Source: Actinoplanes lutulentus
Lineage (GTDB): Bacteria; Actinomycetota; Actinomycetes; Mycobacteriales; Micromonosporaceae
Length of the DNA: 64,000 nucleotides
Assembly: GCF_003259845.1 (NCBI RefSeq)
Contig: NZ_QLMJ01000019.1
Coordinates: 124,001-188,000, forward strand
Direction of reading: 5' to 3'
A program made the translations under genes and the position numbers. Under the pieces are notes generated by a model. The model was not told the origin of the DNA. It worked only from the letters and a program-made list of their open reading frames with translations, and searched no databases. Below, in pieces: positions 57,643-64,000 of the stretch. The stretch's first letter is position 1. Each line of letters starts with the position of its first letter.

Positions 57643-58695
57643 GTGGTCTCGCACCGGCTCCGCCTGCGCCTGGCCCTGCTGCTCTGCCTCATGTCGGTGT
57701 TCTCCGGCACGGTTCTGCTGGTCCTCATGTGGGCGCTGCCCCGCACCTCGTCGATCGGCCGGCAGACGACGGTCGTGGGCGAATTCCATCCTGAGATGGC
57801 GGTCCCGATCGGCGACCCGGATCCCGATCTGACCCTGCCCGCCGTCGCTCTCGCGCTGCTCGCGGTGATCACGCTCGCCCTCGGCTGGGCCGTCGCCGGG
57901 CGGCTGCTGCACCCGGTCCGGACCATGACCGACCGGCTGCGGCACATCTCCGAACGCAACGTGCACGAACGCCTCTCGGTCACCGGCCCGCGCGACGAAC
58001 TCAAGGACCTCGCGGACACCGTCGACGGCCTGCTCGGCCGGCTGGACCGGGCCTTCGACTCACAGAAACGGTTCGTCGCCAACGCCGCGCACGAGCTGCG
58101 CACCCCGCTCACGGTCGAGCACGCCCTGCTGGAAGAGCCACTGATCGACGCCAATGCGACAGTGGAGTCTTACCGGGAGAACTTCGAACGGCTCCTCGCC
58201 ATCAGCGACCAGCGTGCCCGCCTGCTGGAGTCGCTGCTCACGCTCGCGAGCAGCGAGAACGGCCGGATCGCGGGCACACCGATCGATCTCGGCACTGTCC
58301 TCACGACGGTTCTCAACGACCGCGACACCTCAGGATTGCGGGTCACCACCAAGATCGCGCCGGCCTGGATCATCGGCGATCCCGCGCTGATCGAGCGTCT
58401 GGTCGCCAACCTGTGCGACAACGCCATCCATTACAACGTGCCGGGCGGCGCGATCGAGGCCGAAACCCGCCGCGGCTCGCTCGCCATCGCCAACACCGGC
58501 CCGTCCGTTCCGGCCGAGCAGGTGGACCGGCTCTTCGAGCCGTTCCACCGGTTGCATCGGGTCGCGGACGACGGCCACCAGGGCTTAGGGCTTTCGATCG
58601 TACGCGCGATCGCCACCGCCCACGAAGCGAAGACAACCGCTCGTCCCCGCCCGGACGGTGGCCTCAGCATCACCGTCACATTCCCCGTGGATTGA
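57643..58695 (+). CDS. Sensor histidine kinase (HisKA/HATPase)
   Basis: A 350-residue kinase with two membrane helices (~10-31, LALLLCLMSVFSGTVLLVLM, and ~65-88, LPAVALALLAVITLALGWAV) and a short ~33-residue extracellular loop. A HAMP-like region follows (GRLLHPVRTMTDRLRHISER). The phosphoacceptor is His150 in ANAAHELRTPLTVEHALLEE. The ATP-binding domain has NLCDNAIHYNVPGG (N-box) and GLGLSIVRAIATAH (G-box). The small sensor loop suggests intramembrane sensing, as in exporter-linked kinases. GTG 57643 starts it. Confidence 0.93.
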   Translation: MVSHRLRLRLALLLCLMSVFSGTVLLVLMWALPRTSSIGRQTTVVGEFHPEMAVPIGDPDPDLTLPAVALALLAVITLALGWAVAGRLLHPVRTMTDRLRHISERNVHERLSVTGPRDELKDLADTVDGLLGRLDRAFDSQKRFVANAAHELRTPLTVEHALLEEPLIDANATVESYRENFERLLAISDQRARLLESLLTLASSENGRIAGTPIDLGTVLTTVLNDRDTSGLRVTTKIAPAWIIGDPALIERLVANLCDNAIHYNVPGGAIEAETRRGSLAIANTGPSVPAEQVDRLFEPFHRLHRVADDGHQGLGLSIVRAIATAHEAKTTARPRPDGGLSITVTFPVD

Positions 58696-58814
58696 CCGCC
58701 ACCGGGTCGCTTGGTTCACGCTGGGCGCGACGATTTTCGGGGCGGTGGGCGTACCCATGGCATCGTGGAAGCTGGCACAGGCACATCGCCGGCGCAGGGC
58801 GACGGCCTGAACCA

Positions 58815-59612
58815 TCATTTCCAGATGACCGGCTTGCCGACCGCGCCGCAGGTTCGGCCAAGCGCCCCGGTGAAGCGGATCTGCAGCTTCACGATCCCGG
58901 AGATGTCGAAATCCTTCAGCGTGTACGCCTCACCGAACACCAGCTCCTTCTCCACCAGCGTCTCGTCGGTCGCCACGTTGATCAGCTCAAGGGTGAGCGG
59001 GTGGTCCGGGCTGGTCGAGTTCTCGATGCCGAGGGTGGCGTCGAGCCGGGAGTACTGACCGTTGAGCACGAGGTTCACCCCGACCCATTCGTCGGCCGCG
59101 CAGCCGATCGTGCACTCGATCTTCCAGCCGGTGGTGAACGTCTTGTCGCCGATCGCGACCTTCTCGGCGAGGAACGTGCAGCGGCCCATCGAGCAGGCGT
59201 CCGGGCTGGCGACGATGTCGGTGTCCCGGCTGGAGCCGGAGAGCGCGACGGGTCGCGGGGTGGCTTTTGTCGCCTTCTTGGTGGTCGGGGCGGCCGCAGG
59301 CTCGTCCTCGGCCTCTGTTTCCTCGGGCGCTTTCGGGGTCGGGCTCTTACGCGGCTTCTTCGTCGAGGTGGCCGTCGGTTCGGCGTTTTCTCGGGGCTCG
59401 TCGGCTTCGCCCTGGTTTCCGGATTCTCCCTGATTTCCGGCTTCATCCCGGTCATCGGGGTCGGCCGACGGGTCCTGGCTGCTGGGCCACCAGCCGTGCT
59501 CGTTCGCGTAGGCGTGCAGGCTGGTGACGTCCGCGGTGAACCCGATGACCCCCGCGAGCAGGACCACGATCGCCCCGGCCGTCCACTTCTTCGCTGATTT
59601 GTCCGCCACCAC
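58815..59612 (-). CDS. Secreted/membrane-anchored protein with acidic linker
   Basis: A 265-residue protein. An N-terminal hydrophobic helix (TAGAIVVLLAGVIGFTADVTS) acts as anchor or signal. Residues ~45-115 are a low-complexity, acidic, Pro/Thr/Lys linker (ADPDDRDEAGNQGESGNQGE ...). The C-terminal ~150 residues form a beta-rich domain with five cysteines (SMGRCTFLAEK, GWKIECTIGCAADEW, GRTCGAVGK). No known domain recognised; an extracellular sensing or binding role is possible. The start is GTG at 59612. Confidence 0.72.
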   Translation of the reverse strand: MVADKSAKKWTAGAIVVLLAGVIGFTADVTSLHAYANEHGWWPSSQDPSADPDDRDEAGNQGESGNQGEADEPRENAEPTATSTKKPRKSPTPKAPEETEAEDEPAAAPTTKKATKATPRPVALSGSSRDTDIVASPDACSMGRCTFLAEKVAIGDKTFTTGWKIECTIGCAADEWVGVNLVLNGQYSRLDATLGIENSTSPDHPLTLELINVATDETLVEKELVFGEAYTLKDFDISGIVKLQIRFTGALGRTCGAVGKPVIWK

Positions 59613-60085
59613 AGCCCCTTGCGCCGGCCAGAAATCCGGGTGCCGAGTCTATGAGCAATGTGGACCCACCCCAGGTCACCCAAACGGCTGCTGATTACAG
59701 GGAGAACGGCCGGGCATGGCTCAAGCCGCACGCGTGCCGAACCAAAATCGAAACGGGCGGGCGGGCGGTTCGCGGTGTGCCGGGAAAATGCTGACATGGG
59801 TGAGTGGCGCGGTCGTGGACCTTGGAGTTGCCAGGGCGGGGCCGGCCAGCGCTTACTGTCGCTGACAGGACTCAAACACGACCACGAGCACCAGCCGAAA
59901 AATCCGTGGCGTTCAGCCGGGCACCGGCTGCACCCCACGGCTGCCGGCTGTCGCTTATGGCCACCACGGTGTACAGCCGGCCTGGAGGACTCGCGCTTGT
60001 GGCGGTGGCCGGTGAAGTCGCGAACCGCCGAGGCAGCCCTGGCGACACGCCCGACTGGAGTAGATCCTGGAGAGGGCGGGCCTGA
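59613..60085. other. Intergenic region with no supported gene
   Basis: About 470 bp. Frames on the plus strand are open but their products show no recognisable pattern; one short piece (LALVAVAGEV near 59995-60025) faintly resembles the first strand of a STAS domain, which may be a relic. No repeat of the families seen elsewhere in the window was found. Confidence 0.5.
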
Positions 60086-60421
60086 TCAGGTGAGGGTTAT
60101 CAGGTAGGCGGAGAGCAGAGCCGCCGCCAGCACCGGCAGGATCGTGCCGAGGAGGCCGTCGCCGGAGAGCAGGTGCATCGCAGTCGCGCCGGTCATCAGG
60201 AGCAGCAGCACGATGGCCGACGCCACGCCGATTCCCGTGACGAACAGCCCGGCCAGCACGCCCAGCACCCCGAGCAGCTCCAGCGCCCCGATGGCGCGGA
60301 ACTCCCCCGGCGAGAATCCCAGGCGGACCGCGGTGCTGCGGGTGTCGGGTACCGAGGTGACCTTGGCCGTTCCGGACACGCCGAACGCGCCCATCGTGAG
60401 TACCGCGAACGTGACCATCAT
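60086..60421 (-). CDS. DoxX family membrane protein
   Basis: A 111-residue membrane protein with four hydrophobic helices: VTFAVLTMGAFGVSGTAKVT, FRAIGALELLGVLGVLAGLF, VTGIGVASAIVLLLLMTGATAMHLL in two parts, and ILPVLAAALLSAYLITLT. The GTAKV motif in helix 1 and GALELLGVLG in helix 2 are typical DoxX features. Start ATG 60421 (or 60418) fits the family; the frame extends further upstream into the operator. A strong palindrome lies 20 bp upstream and a TetR gene ends 64 bp upstream, suggesting repression by TetR. Confidence 0.87.
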   Translation of the reverse strand: MMVTFAVLTMGAFGVSGTAKVTSVPDTRSTAVRLGFSPGEFRAIGALELLGVLGVLAGLFVTGIGVASAIVLLLLMTGATAMHLLSGDGLLGTILPVLAAALLSAYLITLT

Positions 60422-60440
60422 GCGACCACCCCCATCACCA

Positions 60441-60468
60441 CTAACCTGCACAGCTGCGTGCACGTTAG
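60441..60468. promoter_or_regulatory. 28-bp palindromic operator between TetR and DoxX genes
   Basis: Arms CTAACCTGCAC (60441-60451) and GTGCACGTTAG (60458-60468) are inverted repeats with one mismatch, separated by AGCTGC. The site is 20 bp upstream of the DoxX start, where a promoter or ribosome site would be covered. The size and symmetry fit a TetR-family operator. Confidence 0.65.
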
Positions 60469-60484
60469 CTGTGACGGACAGCGA

Positions 60485-61126
60485 TCACAATGCGCGTGCC
60501 TGCTGGATCACACCGTCGGCCTCGGTCGCCGGCACGCCCGCGGCGATCAGCACGGCTCGGGCGGCCCGGTCGCCGTCGTCGGTCCAGAGTTCGTCATTGA
60601 CCGCCTGGAGCAGCGACAACGTGACCGCCTGGAGTGCGGCACTGAGCACCGGCAGCGGCAGATGGGTGGCGAACCGGCCCTCGTCGCGGCCCCGGATCAG
60701 CAGTTCGAGGCCCTGCTCGCGGATCGGCGCGAGCAGGTCACGCAGCCGGGCGCTGCCGAACTCGCTCTCCGCGAGGGAGATCAGCAGGCGGTACTGGTCG
60801 CCCGCGGTCCAGATCGTCAGCGAAAAATCCGCCATCGCGACGGCAGGATCAAGAGCAGATCTATCGGTACGCCGCAACGCGTCCAGCATGTCCGTCGCTG
60901 CCCGATCGCCGAGGCCGGTCAGCAGCTCGTCCCGATTGGGGAAGTGCGCGTAGACCGTGCGGCGCACGACACCTGCCGCGTGCGCGACGTCGTCCATGCT
61001 CGCGTTCGGGTTCGTGACCAGCAGGTTCCGAGCCGCAAGCAGGATGCGGTCCCGGTTCTCCGCAGCGTCCCGGCGCTGGCCACGCCGCTGCGGACCAGAA
61101 ACAGCCGGCACCGCTTCGGTCGTCAT
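60485..61126 (-). CDS. TetR family regulator (upstream of DoxX)
   Basis: A 213-residue TetR regulator. The helix-turn-helix (~25-72) reads ENRDRILLAARNLLVTNPNA, then SMDDVAHAAGVVRRTVYAHF and PNRDELLTGLGD. The C-terminal ligand domain (~85-205) is helical. Its gene is followed by a 28-bp palindrome and the DoxX gene, a common repressor-operator-target arrangement. ATG 61126 is the first start of the family-like region (TEAVPAVSGPQRRGQRR is a flexible N-terminal tail). Confidence 0.9.
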   Translation of the reverse strand: MTTEAVPAVSGPQRRGQRRDAAENRDRILLAARNLLVTNPNASMDDVAHAAGVVRRTVYAHFPNRDELLTGLGDRAATDMLDALRRTDRSALDPAVAMADFSLTIWTAGDQYRLLISLAESEFGSARLRDLLAPIREQGLELLIRGRDEGRFATHLPLPVLSAALQAVTLSLLQAVNDELWTDDGDRAARAVLIAAGVPATEADGVIQQARAL

Positions 61127-61168
61127 GACGAGTCCTTCCTGAACAAACGGCCACCATACCGCCGCGGC

Positions 61169-61780
61169 TCAGTCACTGCCCGGCAGCAGGGCTGTCGCGC
61201 CCGCGAGATAAGCATCGGCACTCGTCTCCTCAAGCAGGAGCCGCTGCAACACGAAACCCTGCACCAGGCCGAGCATCGCCGTGCCCACCTGCTCCGGCAA
61301 CACGTCGGGCGGCAGGTGACCGGCGGCCTGCCAGCGCCGGGCCACCTCGGCACAGTGCCCCCGCAGGCTGCGATAGACATCGCCGACCCGCTGATGCACC
61401 TCGGGATTACTCAGCGCCTCACCCCAGACCTGAACCGCCAGCCTGGTCAGATCGGTCTTCGTGATCGTGTCGTCGGCGGCTCGGGCGACGACCCCGCGCA
61501 CCATCGCACTGACCGCCTCGGCGGGCGACGGCGACGCCCCGTCGACAAGAAGGCCGTCGAAGACCTCCTTGGCCTTCGACAACGCGATCTCGGCAACTGC
61601 CGAGATCAGCTCTTCCTTGCTGCGGAAGTACCGATAGACCGCTCCGGCGGACAGCCCGGACTCACTGATGATCCCGGCCATCGAGGTGGCGTGGAAGCCG
61701 TCGGCAGCGAACCGCCGCGCGGAGGCGGCCAGAATCTCGGCACGGCGACCGGCCAGGTACTCCTCGGTGACTCGGGGCAT
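61169..61780 (-). CDS. TetR family regulator with leaderless promoter
   Basis: A 203-residue TetR regulator. The helix-turn-helix is RAEILAASARRFAADGFHAT, then SMAGIISESGLSAGAVYRYF and RSKEELISAVAEIA (~10-65). ATG 61780 is 6 nt from an excellent -10 element, so the transcript should start at the initiation codon. Longer upstream starts would include the promoter itself. A CGAACGTTCG palindrome inside the promoter spacer suggests autorepression. It is 43 bp from the TetR gene at 60485-61126 (downstream) and follows an acyl-CoA dehydrogenase gene on the same strand. Confidence 0.92.
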   Translation of the reverse strand: MPRVTEEYLAGRRAEILAASARRFAADGFHATSMAGIISESGLSAGAVYRYFRSKEELISAVAEIALSKAKEVFDGLLVDGASPSPAEAVSAMVRGVVARAADDTITKTDLTRLAVQVWGEALSNPEVHQRVGDVYRSLRGHCAEVARRWQAAGHLPPDVLPEQVGTAMLGLVQGFVLQRLLLEETSADAYLAGATALLPGSD

Positions 61781-61786
61781 GCGCCA

Positions 61787-61815
61787 AATATAAAGCGAAC
61801 GTTCGTTCGTGACAA
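61787..61815 (-). promoter_or_regulatory. Leaderless promoter with CGAACGTTCG operator
   Basis: On the minus strand: -35 TTGTCA (61815-61810), a 17-bp spacer, and -10 TATATT (61792-61787), then 6 nt to ATG 61780. The spacer holds CGAACGTTCG and an adjoining CGAA repeat, a sequence of the kind often bound by TetR-family repressors. Everything is consistent with an autorepressed, leaderless regulator gene; binding is inferred. Confidence 0.7.
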
Positions 61816-61827
61816 CAACCGCACACG

Positions 61828-63711
61828 TCACGGCGCCGGCGGGATCCGGCGACGGACGTCCGGAACCTCGGCCGGGCCGGCCTGCCACGCCGCCACCCAC
61901 GCGTCAGACGACGGCGGAGAGACCACACCCTCCTCGACGAAGGCGTACCGCCCGCCGATGACCCGCGAAGCCGCCTCCGCATCAAGGCGATCCGTGTTGT
62001 CCCACAGCGCCGCGAACAACGCGTCCGCCCGCAACCGCGACTGCCGGCAGAACAGGTCCGCCAGCTCACGGCCCTCCGGGCGCCCCTCGGCACGCGCGCG
62101 GGCACACACCGCCGACATCGCGTAGAGCTCGGCGCCGATGTCCACGATCCGCCCGAGGAACGCCTGCTTGCGCTCCAGCCTGCCCTGCCACCGGGACATC
62201 GCGTAGAAGGTGGACCGGGCGAGTTTGCGCGAGGCACGTTCCGCGTACCGAAGATGGGCCGCAAGAGGGCCGAATTGCGCGTACCCATGGGGGTTCTGGC
62301 CCTGACCGACCGTGAGTGTCGGCAACCAGCGTGCGTAGAACGCGCCTGCTCGCGCCCCGGCGCGGGCCTTGCGGCCGAGGCCGGCTTCGGCGTCGATGAT
62401 GTCGCCCGCGACGGCGAGATGCGCGTCGACGGCCTCGCGAGCGATCAGCAGGTGCATGATCTCGGTGGAGCCTTCGAAGATGCGGTTGATGCGCAGGTCA
62501 CGGAGGATCTGTTCGGCTTCGGCGGTGCGTTCGCCGCGGGCCGCGAGGGAGTCGTTGGTCTCGTAACCGCGGCCGCCGCGGATCTGGATCAGCTCGTCGG
62601 CGACCTGCCAGGCCATCTCGCTGGCGAAGAGTTTGACGAGCGCGGCCTCGATCCGGATGTCGTTGCGGGCGTCATCGGCGATCACGCAGGAGAGATCCAG
62701 CATGGACTCCATGGCGTATGTCGTCGCCGCGATGAAGGCGATCTTCTTGGCGACCGCCTCGTGCTGCCCGACCGGCCGGCCCCATTGCACCCTTTCCGCC
62801 GACCATTCGCGGGCGATGGTGAGCGCGCGTTTCCCGGCGCCGACGCATATCGCCGGCAGCGACAGGCGACCGGTGTTCAGCGTGGTGAGCGCGATTTTCA
62901 GACCTTTTCCGGGCCCGCCGATCACGTTCTCCGACGGGACGAAGACGTCGTGGAACCGGGTGACGCTGTTCTCCAGACCGCGCAGGCCGAGGAATTCGTT
63001 GCGGCGCTCGACCGTGATGCCCGGCGCGTCACCTTCGACGACGAAAGCGGTGATGCCTTTCTCCGGCACCCGGGCCATCACCACGAGAAGCGTCGCGAGG
63101 GTGCCGTTTGTCGCCCACAGTTTCAGGCCGTTGAGGCGGAAACCGCCGTCGACCGGCTCGGCAACGGTACCGAGGCGCGCCGGGTCGGAACCCACGTCCG
63201 GCTCGGTGAGCAGGAACGCCGATACCTCGCCGGCCGCGAGCCGCGGCAGGAAGGCCTTTTTCTGCTCGGCACTGCCGAACATCTTCAACGGCTGCGGCAC
63301 ACCGATCGACTGATGCGCGGAAAGCAGCGCGGCCAGCGACGCGTTGACCGATCCGATCAGCGTGAGCGCCTTGCAGTAATGCAGATTCGACAGCCCGAGC
63401 CCGCCGTACTCCTTGTCGATTTTCATGCCGAAAGCACCAAGACGCGCGAGCCCGTGAAAAACCTCATCCGGGATGCGCGCGTCGCGCTCTATTTGTTGTC
63501 CATCCACTTGGGTACGCACGAACTCCCCAAGTCTCGCCAGGAACTCCTCGGCTTCCGGACTGGGTGGCGCATCCGGCCGGGGATCGATCAGGTCGAGCCG
63601 CAACCGGCCCAGAAACAGCTCTTTGCCGAAACTGGGCTGGCGCCACTCGGACTCGCGGGCGGCTTCAGCGGTCTGCCGCGCCTGCTTCTCGGAGACGTGC
63701 GTCGTGGACAT
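61828..63711 (-). CDS. Acyl-CoA dehydrogenase (very-long-chain type)
   Basis: A 627-residue flavoenzyme that oxidises acyl-CoA to trans-2-enoyl-CoA with FAD. The N-terminal helical domain has VHQ-type region SAHQSIGVPQPLKMFGSAEQ and the FAD/substrate strand FLLTEPDVGSDPARLGTVAE, followed by FRLNGLKLWATNG. The signature GLRGLENSVTRFHDVFVP and the catalytic segment RIFEGSTEIMHLLIARE (Glu base as in VLCAD/ACAD9-like enzymes) are present. A ~200-residue C-terminal extension marks it as the long type. It is upstream of two TetR genes on the same strand and may be controlled by one of them. Confidence 0.94.
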   Translation of the reverse strand: MSTTHVSEKQARQTAEAARESEWRQPSFGKELFLGRLRLDLIDPRPDAPPSPEAEEFLARLGEFVRTQVDGQQIERDARIPDEVFHGLARLGAFGMKIDKEYGGLGLSNLHYCKALTLIGSVNASLAALLSAHQSIGVPQPLKMFGSAEQKKAFLPRLAAGEVSAFLLTEPDVGSDPARLGTVAEPVDGGFRLNGLKLWATNGTLATLLVVMARVPEKGITAFVVEGDAPGITVERRNEFLGLRGLENSVTRFHDVFVPSENVIGGPGKGLKIALTTLNTGRLSLPAICVGAGKRALTIAREWSAERVQWGRPVGQHEAVAKKIAFIAATTYAMESMLDLSCVIADDARNDIRIEAALVKLFASEMAWQVADELIQIRGGRGYETNDSLAARGERTAEAEQILRDLRINRIFEGSTEIMHLLIAREAVDAHLAVAGDIIDAEAGLGRKARAGARAGAFYARWLPTLTVGQGQNPHGYAQFGPLAAHLRYAERASRKLARSTFYAMSRWQGRLERKQAFLGRIVDIGAELYAMSAVCARARAEGRPEGRELADLFCRQSRLRADALFAALWDNTDRLDAEAASRVIGGRYAFVEEGVVSPPSSDAWVAAWQAGPAEVPDVRRRIPPAP

Positions 63712-63949
63712 GATGTGCCCTCCTGACCCCTTCGTCTCCGGCCACGGTACCGAGAATCGTTACCGCGAGGTAGCCACTCGACCGGCCCCGGGCTTGTTGT
63801 GGAGGGTCGTGCGGGCCCAGGGCATGCTGTCCTTGTTCAGATGGCGCACGTCTACCGGTTTCGTGCCAGCTGCCGTTTTCCCGCGAACCGAGAGCACTCG
63901 CGTCGCATCACAACTGAGGACTGACCCTCGGTGAACGAAAGGCAATGCG

Positions 63950-64000
63950 ATGCGACGTACGATCTCGGTTTTCGGTATGGCGGCGGCGGTTCTCCTCGCG
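63950..64000 (+). CDS. Start of a secreted protein (cut by window end)
   Basis: Only 17 codons are present: RRTISVFGMAAAVLLA after the start, which is a basic n-region plus hydrophobic core of a Sec signal peptide. A GAAAGG ribosome site lies 7 bp before ATG 63950; another ATG at 63945 in a different frame gives no signal-like sequence. Nothing can be said about the mature protein. The 240 bp between the acyl-CoA dehydrogenase start and this gene contain no other supported gene. Confidence 0.6.
   Translation, partial: MRRTISVFGMAAAVLLA

Noticed and set aside
59956..60085. Truncated STAS-domain protein
   Set aside because: Only about ten residues resemble the first strand of STAS and no further motif follows.
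63760..63945. 61-codon minus-strand open frame upstream of the acyl-CoA dehydrogenase
   Set aside because: No ribosome site, no recognisable sequence, and it lies in the promoter region of two flanking genes.

Overview
The window is GC-rich, densely packed actinobacterial chromosome. Leaderless promoters, GTG starts, 4-bp ATGA/GTGA gene couplings, a DUF5753-type helix-turn-helix regulator, a NACHT-membrane NTPase and a GPP34 protein all fit a mycelial actinomycete. The overall flavour resembles Micromonosporaceae such as Actinoplanes, but that is inference; there is no rRNA or other decisive marker. The only RNA gene seen is tRNA-Leu(GAG).

Layout. 1-3.1 kb: a decayed large serine recombinase, then an intact relative whose last codons run into the terminator of tRNA-Leu. 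3.2-8.2 kb: a TPR-like membrane protein; a DesK-type kinase / response regulator / GPP34 operon divergent from an ABC-2 exporter. 8.2-12.7 kb: enoyl-CoA hydratase, acyl-CoA synthetase, a TadG-like protein and a secreted phospholipase A2. 12.6-18 kb: a polyol-phosphate cell-surface polymer set (GT2 glycosyltransferase, CDP-ribitol-type bifunctional enzyme, membrane polyol-phosphotransferase). 18-24.8 kb: GMC oxidoreductase, GNAT, a four-gene translationally coupled FecCD/BtuCD-type ABC transporter plus methyltransferase operon, and a secreted ricin-type lectin. 24.8-31.1 kb: repeat-rich DNA, an HExxH protein, an MFS exporter with its XRE-cupin regulator, and a tandemly duplicated module (small CPTVYRTD protein plus DUF5753 regulator), one regulator copy being decayed. 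31.4-40.4 kb: small membrane proteins, hydrolase, DUF1269 protein, a 1646-residue kinase-AAA-GAF-GGDEF protein coupled to a GGDEF-EAL protein, and dodecin. 40.4-48.6 kb: NACHT-membrane protein, FMN 2-hydroxyacid oxidase, PLP enzyme, ThDP enzyme plus cyclase pair, and a lipase. 49.6-55.2 kb: molybdenum genes (moeA, modABC). 55.2-64 kb: another ABC exporter with a divergent two-component system, DoxX, two TetR regulators, an acyl-CoA dehydrogenase, and the start of a secreted protein.

The most unexplained material is (i) a family of intergenic palindromes with a conserved 28-bp flanking box, repeated in four clusters; (ii) the duplicated small-protein/DUF5753 regulator module with leaderless promoters; (iii) the coupled kinase-ATPase-diguanylate cyclase / GGDEF-EAL pair; and (iv) a 36-bp tandem repeat inserted in frame in moeA. 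Coordinates are exact for stop codons; several start codons are choices between alternatives, as noted. No database searches were possible, so family names rest on motif recognition.
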